From Desulfobacterales bacterium S5133MH16 (lineage in GTDB: Bacteria > Desulfobacterota > Desulfobacteria > Desulfobacterales > UBA11574): a stretch of DNA of 7,713 nt. The position numbers and the translations under genes were made by a program. Below the pieces are notes generated by a model. The model ran no database searches. It saw only the letters and a list, made by a program, of their open reading frames with translations, and was not told the DNA's origin. This document shows, piece after piece, positions 1 through 5,138 of this stretch. The DNA lies in assembly GCA_001751005.1 (NCBI GenBank), contig MAXL01000567.1:1-7713 (forward strand), given 5' to 3'. How positions within the stretch are numbered: position 1 is the first letter of the stretch; every line of letters starts with the position of its first letter.

Positions 1-45
1 ATAAGTACGCCTCATGATTACAAAATTTGCACGCCTTGAATTTGA

Positions 46-82
46 ACTTTTTACGAAACCGTCTAAATCGGACTTTTTACGA
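46..82. repeat. Short direct repeat ACTTTTTACGA, two copies, possibly part of a dispersed intergenic repeat
   Basis: The 11-mer ACTTTTTACGA occurs at 46-56 and again at 72-82, a period of 26 bases, in a non-coding stretch. The surrounding text (a GAGTTCATCA tail at 81-90 and GCACGCCTTGAA at 29-40) resembles intergenic repeats I associate with Desulfobacterales genomes, but that is recollection and not a search. The stretch lies in the predicted leader of the transcript that starts near 114 and runs left. No gene is visible in 1-110. Confidence 0.4.
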
Positions 83-124
83 GTTCATCATCTGTTGTGT
101 TACATAATTTTTGCTTCAGGAGTC

Positions 125-141
125 AGCATCATTCGTGCCAA
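125..141 (-). promoter_or_regulatory. Sigma-54 (-24/-12) promoter directed off the left edge
   Basis: Read on the minus strand the site is TTGGCACGAATGATGCT. It has the invariant GG of the -24 element and the GC of the -12 element with exactly ten bases between them, and TTGGCACG fits the -24 consensus perfectly. The -12 element is ATGCT instead of TTGCA, so it is not perfect. Transcription would begin near 114 and run leftward out of the window. The site matches 15 of 17 positions of the promoter at 1874-1890, and the flanking regulatory sites match in spacing too. The gene it serves is not visible. Confidence 0.72.
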
Positions 142-159
142 CTTCATTAACCGTAATAG

Positions 160-172
160 ATCTTCCTGATAT
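160..172 (-). promoter_or_regulatory. IHF-like site between the left sigma-54 promoter and its enhancer sites
   Basis: On the minus strand the sequence is ATATCAGGAAGAT. It begins 34 bases upstream of the -12 C of the promoter, and a near copy (ATATCAATAAGAT, 11 of 13 identical) lies exactly 34 bases upstream in the second cassette at 1909-1921. The IHF core consensus is WATCARNNNNTTR; this copy fits the WATCAR half and poorly fits the rest. Position between enhancer and promoter is where IHF commonly bends DNA for sigma-54 activators. The role is inferred. Confidence 0.4.
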
Positions 173-221
173 CGTTAGATTTATTAAAGACACGACCATT
201 GATAAAATTATGAATTGGATG

Positions 222-234
222 TTGCAAAATGCAA
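222..234. promoter_or_regulatory. Proximal enhancer-like dyad TTGCA-N3-TGCAA, left cassette
   Basis: TTGCAAAATGCAA is a perfect 5+5 dyad with a 3-base spacer. It lies 96 bases upstream of the -12 C of the left sigma-54 promoter. The corresponding site in the right cassette (1972-1984) lies 97 bases upstream of its -12 C. The placement and symmetry suit a dimeric Fis-type helix-turn-helix of an NtrC-family activator. No such regulator is encoded in the window. Confidence 0.6.
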
Positions 235-287
235 TAGATTTAAAGCAAAAATCATTTTCTATAATAGTTTCAGATTATTATATGGTG

Positions 288-320
288 TTGCAAAAAAGAA
301 TAGGGTGTTGCAGAATGTAA
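288..320. promoter_or_regulatory. Distal pair of enhancer-like TTGCA sites, left cassette
   Basis: Two TTGCA-headed sites sit 20 bases apart: TTGCAAAAAAGAA at 288-300 and TTGCAGAATGTAA at 308-320. The second is an imperfect dyad and the first is a half-site. Each has a near-identical partner in the right cassette: TTGCACAAAAGAA at 2038 and TTGCAGATTGTAA at 2059, each matching 12 of 13 bases. A 20-21 base spacing puts the two sites on about the same DNA face, consistent with cooperative binding of two activator dimers. Functional assignment is inference. Confidence 0.58.
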
Positions 321-343
321 TGCTTTGTAGAAGGATGAGGGGT

Positions 344-377
344 AAAAAAATCCGGCCTTTTTACAAAGGCCGGATTT
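344..377 (-). terminator. Rho-independent terminator of the universal stress protein operon
   Basis: A perfect 13-bp stem (AAATCCGGCCTTT at 348-360 pairing with 365-377) closes a TTAC loop. On the minus strand the stem runs into a T tract, read as seven A residues at 344-350 on the plus strand and partly inside the stem. The 3' side on the plus strand has only three T residues, so the direction is minus. It lies about 115 bases after the stop of the last operon gene, and separates that operon from the next control region. Confidence 0.85.
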
Positions 378-491
378 CAGCTTACATGCGGTCTATAGAC
401 TATGGTTTTACGAACTATTGTCATCCACCAACGGTGATTGCGCCATTGTGGATTTAAAATCAGCTAATTACTTCGAATACCCAATGGCTTA

Positions 492-1049
492 TTACACCAT
501 GGAATAAACGTAAAGATTACGGCGGAGTCGTTCGCCTTCCTCAATTCTGCTTTCCCCACGATCTTCCACCGATTCCGAAACCACAAAAGCAATGTCTTTA
601 TGCTCTCTGTTGATGGATTCCAGTGCCTCTTCCGGCTCGCTGAACATCACCACATGATCAAAAGGTATCCCTTTTTCAGCGGCTGCTTCCTGAAACAGGC
701 CGGCACTTTTTTCAGACATGCTCTTAAACTCTTCACAGACCTGATTGCGTGAAGATGAAAACAGTTTGAAAGTTTCGCAGGACAAATGAGCAGTATTTAA
801 GGCCAGAACTTCATAAGACATTCGTTGCGCCATTTCCAGGGCATAGTCGATTATCTCTTTGGAGAAAGTGCTTTCTCTGCCCATAACCAGCAGCTTTGTG
901 GGTTCCTGTTCTTCTCTTTGCTCCGTCATTGTCTCCATGGCATAATCGGATTCACCGGCTTCGGCAAATGTGATTGCCTCCTGATACTTGTCCATTTTAT
1001 CTCCGGCCCTGCTCAACTTTTGTCTTATTTTCCCAAAAATTCCTGCCAT
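492..1049 (-). CDS. Universal stress protein with an N-terminal FAEAGE extension
   Basis: This is a predicted cytoplasmic protein of 185 residues with a UspA-like alpha/beta domain at about 51-185, beginning with the strand TKLLVMGRES. The family acts in stress survival, often by nucleotide binding or protein contacts; no specific substrate can be named. The Gly-rich ATP-binding signature of ATP-binding Usp members (G-2x-G-9x-G-S/T) is not visible near the C-terminus. Residues 1-50 form a basic then acidic helical extension that carries EAITFAEAGES (24-34), the signature shared with the two upstream genes. The start is supported by a strong AGGAGG seven bases upstream. It is the last gene of the operon, 40 bases after the 169-residue Usp gene, and is followed by the terminator at 344-377. 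The Usp assignment rests on fold pattern and context and is less certain than for the neighbour. Confidence 0.8.
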   Translation of the reverse strand: MAGIFGKIRQKLSRAGDKMDKYQEAITFAEAGESDYAMETMTEQREEQEPTKLLVMGRESTFSKEIIDYALEMAQRMSYEVLALNTAHLSCETFKLFSSSRNQVCEEFKSMSEKSAGLFQEAAAEKGIPFDHVVMFSEPEEALESINREHKDIAFVVSESVEDRGESRIEEGERLRRNLYVYSMV

Positions 1050-1089
1050 TGTAATAACCTCCTGTCATCAATTTATTTTTACATTTTTT

Positions 1090-1599
1090 TTATTTCGCAT
1101 TAGCAACCACCAGCGGAACAGCAAGCTTCTCTTTTATGCTGGTGATCGCCTTTTTCTTTTTAGACAAAATACCCGTTCTATCCACATCTTCAGCAGAAGA
1201 ATTATAAATGGTTAAAACAACATCCCTATGGTGATTGACATAATTAATAATCTCTTTTTCTGGGCTACCCCGCTTCATTGAAAAGTGACAATAAACACCT
1301 TCTTTTTGCGATTCCGACAAAAGGTGTTTAATTTGCTCTGAGGCTTCGGCCATGATTTCTTTTGCACTTTCGTGTTCGCCGGCTTCTGCAAAAGCCGCTG
1401 CCACCATGGAACCTTGGATATACATCCGGGCATGGTCGGTCTTTTGTCGCATTTCTTTGAGGTATTTACTGTAATTTTGCGGCCGGATAATTTGAAAAAC
1501 CTTTAATTCCGCCTTTATCCGCTTGCAAAGTTCAACCGCATAGCGAAATGTCTTTCTATCAGGCGTAATTCCGTCAATGGCCAATAACACTTTTTTCAT
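1090..1599 (-). CDS. Universal stress protein (UspA family) with an internal FAEAGE insert
   Basis: The 169-residue protein opens with MKKVLLAIDG, the typical first strand and conserved Asp (D9) of the UspA fold, followed by the helix TFRYAVELCKRIKAELKVF and the second strand. The C-terminal half ends in the strand VPLVVANAK. The Gly-rich ATP loop expected before that strand is replaced by a lysine-rich stretch (ILSKKKKAITSIKEKLA, 144-160), so ATP binding is doubtful. Between strands 2 and 3, at 63-83, lies a helical segment containing AAAFAEAGEHESA, the same signature that stands alone in the 58-residue gene and at the N-terminus of the 185-residue gene. An AAGGGG element precedes the start. 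It is the middle gene of a three-gene operon, 36 bases after the short first gene, and is probably cytoplasmic. Function in stress response is from family knowledge. Confidence 0.87.
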   Translation of the reverse strand: MKKVLLAIDGITPDRKTFRYAVELCKRIKAELKVFQIIRPQNYSKYLKEMRQKTDHARMYIQGSMVAAAFAEAGEHESAKEIMAEASEQIKHLLSESQKEGVYCHFSMKRGSPEKEIINYVNHHRDVVLTIYNSSAEDVDRTGILSKKKKAITSIKEKLAVPLVVANAK

Positions 1600-1635
1600 T
1601 TTTATCCCCTTTTGCAGTCTAACACATCAGCACTG

Positions 1636-1812
1636 CTAAATACGCATTCTCGGTCGGGTTTCTTTTCTGCTCCGGATACGGATAACTGTCTGTTTTCGAA
1701 TTCTCTTTTCCGGTTTGTCATGCATGATATCCAGAGCTGTTTCATGTTCACCGGCTTCTGCGAAAGTTATTGCCGTCATCAATCTGTCGAAAGTTTCTTT
1801 AAATTTAAACAT
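1636..1812 (-). CDS. Small FAEAGE-motif protein, first gene of the stress operon
   Basis: A 58-codon reading frame starts at the ATG at 1812-1810 and ends in TAG at 1638-1636. A strong Shine-Dalgarno sequence, GAGGAGG, lies about nine bases upstream. The N-terminal half (MFKFKETFDRLMTAITFAEA, then GEHETALDIM) is an amphipathic helix bearing the same TFAEAGE(H) signature as both downstream Usp proteins. The C-terminal half is very basic (KRIRKQTVIRIRSRKETRPR). No Usp domain, signal peptide or membrane segment is present. It is the promoter-proximal gene, about 50 bases from the predicted sigma-54 start. It may be a free interaction module that pairs with the Usp proteins, or a truncated Usp whose domain has been lost. 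I favour a real gene because of the Shine-Dalgarno sequence and the conserved motif. Its function is unknown. Confidence 0.72.
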   Translation of the reverse strand: MFKFKETFDRLMTAITFAEAGEHETALDIMHDKPEKRIRKQTVIRIRSRKETRPRMRI

Positions 1813-1873
1813 GGTTGGTTTCCTCCTCTGAAAGATGTGTTAAAAGTTTTTTTCCTTTTTGCTGATGTAATAC

Positions 1874-1890
1874 AGCATCTTCCGTGCCAA
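1874..1890 (-). promoter_or_regulatory. Sigma-54 (-24/-12) promoter of the universal stress protein operon
   Basis: On the minus strand the site is TTGGCACGGAAGATGCT, with GG and GC separated by ten bases as required for RpoN holoenzyme. The predicted start is near 1863, which leaves a leader of about 50 bases before the ATG of the 58-residue gene. The -12 box ATGCT departs from TTGCA at its first and last positions but keeps the GC. The sequence and all upstream sites are paralleled by the cassette at 125-320, which strongly supports it as real. Confidence 0.78.
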
Positions 1891-1908
1891 CCCTATCAAT
1901 ACTACCAT

Positions 1909-1921
1909 ATCTTATTGATAT
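1909..1921 (-). promoter_or_regulatory. IHF-like site in the stress operon control region
   Basis: On the minus strand ATATCAATAAGAT plus the following A fits the IHF core WATCARNNNNTTR at all but one position (TATCAATAAGATA). It starts 34 bases upstream of the -12 C, the same distance as the related site in the left cassette. It would bend DNA between the enhancer sites and the promoter. This is an inference from position and match. Confidence 0.45.
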
Positions 1922-1971
1922 TATTAGTATTTTTTGTGACCTCGGGGTGAGAAAGGACCAGGCTTTAACCG

Positions 1972-1984
1972 TTACAATTTGCAA
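1972..1984. promoter_or_regulatory. Proximal enhancer-like dyad, stress operon cassette
   Basis: TTACAATTTGCAA is the reverse complement of TTGCA-AAT-TGTAA and so is one mismatch from the perfect dyad form. It lies 97 bases upstream of the -12 C of the stress operon promoter, against 96 for the equivalent site at 222-234. It is a candidate binding site for an NtrC-type activator that is not encoded here. Confidence 0.58.
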
Positions 1985-2037
1985 TGCTTTTTCAAGTTCA
2001 TGAATTTTATATAGTAAATACAAAATGTTATAATATA

Positions 2038-2071
2038 TTGCACAAAAGAATCACAATATTGCAGATTGTAA
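2038..2071. promoter_or_regulatory. Distal pair of enhancer-like TTGCA sites, stress operon cassette
   Basis: TTGCACAAAAGAA (2038-2050) and TTGCAGATTGTAA (2059-2071) are 21 bases apart. They lie about 175-208 bases upstream of the predicted sigma-54 start, the same place as the pair at 288-320. They are also about 100-130 bases upstream of the lon-like gene, so a bound regulator could affect that divergent gene, though no sigma-54 element faces it. Confidence 0.58.
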
Positions 2072-2110
2072 CGTTAACCCTGTTTTTATATTTACCTCCA
2101 AGAAAAACCG

Positions 2111-2141
2111 TTGCGTGCCTAATCTTAATCTGTTTTATAAT
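2111..2141 (+). promoter_or_regulatory. Possible sigma-70 promoter of the Lon-receiver gene
   Basis: A perfect -10 hexamer TATAAT lies at 2136-2141, with TTGCGT at 2111-2116 as a poor -35 at a long 19-base spacing. The predicted start near 2148 would leave a leader of about 20 bases containing the ribosome binding site GTGAGG (2155-2160). The -10 is convincing and the -35 is not. Confidence 0.45.
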
Positions 2142-2167
2142 GAGAAAAATCTGAGTGAGGACAAATC

Positions 2168-4201
2168 ATGCGCATATTTAAAAGAGAAAAGGGCCGAACA
2201 GAGGAATTATCATCGGAGATAGATGAATTAAAAGAAAATGTCATTAAATCTAAGATGCCGGAACAGGTAGAAAAAGTGACATTTAAAGAAATAGAAAGGC
2301 TTTATAAAACCAGTCCTTCCAGTGCAGAATATACCATCGGTATAAATTATATCGATTATCTGGTCAGTCTTCCCTGGAATAAAATGACCGACGACAATCT
2401 TGATATTAAACGGGCCGAATCAATCTTGAACGAAGAACATTATGGGCTGGCTCAGATTAAAGATCGGATTCTCGAACATCTTGCAGTCAGAATATTAAAG
2501 ATGTCCCGCCGGCATAAGATTTTGGTTGTGGATGATGAAAAAATTACCCGCCGGAATTTGGAGCATGTTTTTAAAAAAGACGGCTATCAGGTCAATACCG
2601 CTGCCAGCGGAGTTGAAGCCCTGAATTTTCTGGAACAAAGCGCCTTTGATGTTATTGTAACTGATCTTAAAATGGGAAAAGTCGATGGTATGGCGGTCCT
2701 GGAAAAAGCAAAGGACATTAATCCGGCCACGGAAGTGATTATCATCACCGGATACGCCACGGTGTCAACGGCCATTGAGGCCATGAAAAAGGGATCATAC
2801 CACTACCTGACAAAACCTTTGAAGCTTGATGAGATCAGATCGACTATCCGGAAAGCGCTGTTCAAGAAAATGGTTCGGCTGGAGCCCAAAGGTCCTGTTC
2901 TCTGTTTTGCCGGACCACCCGGTACCGGGAAAACTTCTCTGGGGATGTCAATTGCCCGGAGTCTGGAACGAAAATTCGTACGTATGTCTTTGGCCGGAAT
3001 GAAAGATGAGTCTGAAATAAGGGGGCATCGTAAAAGCTATGTCGGTGCATTACCCGGCAGAATCATTCAGGAAATTCGCCGTGCTGAAACCAAGAACCCG
3101 GTTATTATGCTTGATGAAATCGACAAAATCGGTCGTGACTTCAAAGGAGACCCTGCTGCTGCATTGTTGGAAGTTCTCGATCCTGAACAGAATACTAATT
3201 TTGTTGATCATTATCTGGATGTTCCCTTTGATTTGTCACGTGTTATGTTTATCGCCACCGCAAACGCCCTTGATCTGATTCCCGGCCCGCTCCTGGACCG
3301 GCTGGAGGTCATTACCCTTTTGGGGTATACTGAAGAAGAAAAAGAAAAAATCGCCTCTAACTACTTAATATCCAAAGAAATAGAAGAAGCCGGCCTTTCG
3401 GATAATCCGCCTGTTTTTACTTCAGAGGCAATCCACAAAATCATCAGGGAATACACAAGAGAAGCAGGACTGAGGAATCTTAAACGCCAGATATCGTCCA
3501 TTTGCCGCAAAATTGCCCGGGAAATCTTAAGCCATAGAAATAAAAACCAGCCGAAAATGATAACTCCCGAAATGGTCGAGAGCCTGCTGGGTCCCAGAAA
3601 ATTTTACTTTGAAGTCGCTGAAGCCAAAGAAAGAATAGGCGTGGCAACAGGCCTGGCATGGACCGAGGCGGGCGGGCAGATTATTTTCATCGAGGCCGCC
3701 AAGATGAAAGGAAAAGGAAATCTTATCTTAACCGGTTCTCTGGGTGATGTAATGAAAGAATCTGCTCAGGCGGCAATGAGCTATATTCGAAGTAATGCTG
3801 AATTATTAAATATTTCCGACAATATGTTCGAAGAGCATGATATCCATATCCATGTACCGGCAGGCGCAATTCCCAAGGATGGCCCTTCAGCCGGCCTGAC
3901 CATCGCGGTAGCTCTTATATCTTTGATAACAAACCGCCCCTGTAAAAGAGATACTGCACTGACAGGAGAATTGACCTTAACCGGCAGAATTCTTCCGGTG
4001 GGGGGGGTAAAGGAAAAAGTTCTGGCAGCTCACAGGGCCGGAGTAAAGTCCATAGTTTTTCCCGCCAGAAATGAAGCCGACATCAAAGATATTCCGGAAG
4101 ATATCAAGAAGGATCTGGATATCATCAAAATAAATGAATTAGATGAGATAGTTGATCTGGTTTTAAAGCGAGGAGATAGTTCCGAGAACAATGAAATATA
4201 A
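2168..4201 (+). CDS. lon: Lon-family ATP-dependent protease with an inserted response-regulator receiver domain
   Basis: The 677-residue protein is a cytoplasmic AAA+ serine protease (MEROPS S16). In order: a short helical segment (1-70) matching only the end of the usual Lon N-terminal region; the conserved YIDYLVSLPW and HYGLAQIKDRILEHLAVRIL; a receiver domain at about 116-235; the AAA+ module with Walker A GPPGTGKT (249-256), Walker B IMLDEID (313-319), sensor-1 N366, arginine finger R378 and sensor-2 R436; and the protease domain with the S574/K617 dyad in PKDGPSAG and GGVKEK. The receiver has the acidic pair D122/D123, phosphoacceptor D166 (TDLKM), T194 and K216 (YLTKPL), so it looks fully phosphorylatable and of NtrC type. 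The roughly 200-residue LAN substrate-binding domain is absent. Length is about 100 residues below standard Lon despite the insert. GTGAGG lies seven bases before the ATG. It overlaps the radical SAM gene by 11 bases. It is likely a second, signal-controlled Lon and not the housekeeping one. Confidence 0.93.
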   Translation: MRIFKREKGRTEELSSEIDELKENVIKSKMPEQVEKVTFKEIERLYKTSPSSAEYTIGINYIDYLVSLPWNKMTDDNLDIKRAESILNEEHYGLAQIKDRILEHLAVRILKMSRRHKILVVDDEKITRRNLEHVFKKDGYQVNTAASGVEALNFLEQSAFDVIVTDLKMGKVDGMAVLEKAKDINPATEVIIITGYATVSTAIEAMKKGSYHYLTKPLKLDEIRSTIRKALFKKMVRLEPKGPVLCFAGPPGTGKTSLGMSIARSLERKFVRMSLAGMKDESEIRGHRKSYVGALPGRIIQEIRRAETKNPVIMLDEIDKIGRDFKGDPAAALLEVLDPEQNTNFVDHYLDVPFDLSRVMFIATANALDLIPGPLLDRLEVITLLGYTEEEKEKIASNYLISKEIEEAGLSDNPPVFTSEAIHKIIREYTREAGLRNLKRQISSICRKIAREILSHRNKNQPKMITPEMVESLLGPRKFYFEVAEAKERIGVATGLAWTEAGGQIIFIEAAKMKGKGNLILTGSLGDVMKESAQAAMSYIRSNAELLNISDNMFEEHDIHIHVPAGAIPKDGPSAGLTIAVALISLITNRPCKRDTALTGELTLTGRILPVGGVKEKVLAAHRAGVKSIVFPARNEADIKDIPEDIKKDLDIIKINELDEIVDLVLKRGDSSENNEI

Positions 4202-5138
4202 TCACCTTTTCGGTCCGGTTCCTTCACGGCGGTTGGGGATTTCCCTTGGTGTTGACCTGGTTCCATTGAAAACCTGCACATTAAATTGTATCTACTGTGA
4301 ATGCGGTCGTACAACCAATTTGATATTGGAGCGAAAAGAGTATGTGCCGTTTACCACGGTTAAAGAGGAACTTACTTTCTATTTTGCAAATAATCCAAAG
4401 CCGGATTATATTACCTTTTCCGGTTCAGGTGAACCGACTTTGAATTCAAACATCGGTGATGTGTTACATTTTATCACAAATCATATCCATAATATTCCCG
4501 TGGCCGTACTGACAAACGGCACATTATTTTCTATAAAACAGGTTCGGGAAGATATTAAGGATGCTGCGGTTGTAATACCTTCACTGGATGCTGCAACGAA
4601 AAAAATATTCAGGAAGATAAACCGCCCGTATCCTCAGTTAGACATTGATAAAATTATTGAAGGGTTAGTTAGGTTCCGCAAAGAATACAGCGGGCAAATT
4701 TGGCTGGAAATCTTTATAGTTCCCGGCATGAATGATACCGAACATGAATTAACCGCTTTAAAACAGGCCATTGAAAAAATTGAACCGGATCAGGTTCAGC
4801 TTAACACCCTTGACAGGCCCGGGCCGGTCTCAACGGTTCGTGCGGCCACCCGGCAGGAACTTGAACATATTATGAATTTCTGGCAGCTTGACAATGTTGC
4901 CATAATCGCTGATGTGTCTGAACGCAAGGAGCTTCTTTCTTATCGCACGGACACTGAATCTGCCATCTTGGGAACCATTGCCAGGCGTCCGTGTACGTTA
5001 AAAGACCTGTCTGAAATTTTAGGATTGCAGATTAATGAAGTGAACAAATATCTGAGTGTCCTGGAAGCGGACGGAAAAATAAAAATGGTGAAACAAAAAA
5101 GAGGATTTTTTTATCAATTAAAGAGAACGGCTTTGTAA
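4191..5138 (+). CDS. Radical SAM Fe-S protein with C-terminal winged-helix-like region
   Basis: The 315-residue protein has the radical SAM cluster motif C29-X3-C33-X2-C36 (TCTLNCIYCECG), with a further C38, a SAM-contact loop FSGSGEPTL (76-84) and TNGTL (108-112). It would reductively cleave S-adenosylmethionine with a 4Fe-4S cluster; the substrate is unknown. The opening FGPVPSRRLGISLG is typical of the COG0731-type Fe-S oxidoreductases, which include relatives of wyosine-forming enzymes, but nothing here fixes a tRNA target. Residues about 255-315 look like a winged helix (TLKDLSEILGLQINEVNKYL), suggesting nucleic acid or protein contact. The ATG lies inside the end of the lon-like gene (11-base overlap), so the two are probably co-transcribed and translationally coupled; AGGAGA at 4171-4176 is rather distant. 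The 3' end overlaps the convergent gene by 21 bases. Confidence 0.9.
   Translation: MKYNHLFGPVPSRRLGISLGVDLVPLKTCTLNCIYCECGRTTNLILERKEYVPFTTVKEELTFYFANNPKPDYITFSGSGEPTLNSNIGDVLHFITNHIHNIPVAVLTNGTLFSIKQVREDIKDAAVVIPSLDAATKKIFRKINRPYPQLDIDKIIEGLVRFRKEYSGQIWLEIFIVPGMNDTEHELTALKQAIEKIEPDQVQLNTLDRPGPVSTVRAATRQELEHIMNFWQLDNVAIIADVSERKELLSYRTDTESAILGTIARRPCTLKDLSEILGLQINEVNKYLSVLEADGKIKMVKQKRGFFYQLKRTAL

Noticed and set aside
111..457. Two overlapping plus-strand frames of 69 and 80 codons
   Set aside because: They cover the enhancer-like sites and the terminator hairpin, lack good ribosome binding sites and have low-complexity translations. The regulatory reading explains the sequence better.
378..491. 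Stretch between the 185-residue Usp gene and the operon terminator
   Set aside because: Only a 12-codon frame without a ribosome binding site is present and no RNA fold stands out. Treated as a 3' untranslated region.
1805..2023. A 72-codon minus-strand frame in the divergent intergenic region
   Set aside because: It runs across the sigma-54 promoter, the IHF-like site and a TTGCA dyad, and ends on the ribosome binding site and start of the 58-residue gene. It shows no recognisable protein features.
5024..5036. TTGCAGATTAATG in the radical SAM gene resembling the distal enhancer site
   Set aside because: It is within conserved coding sequence, lacks the second half-site TGTAA, and has no promoter at a matching distance.
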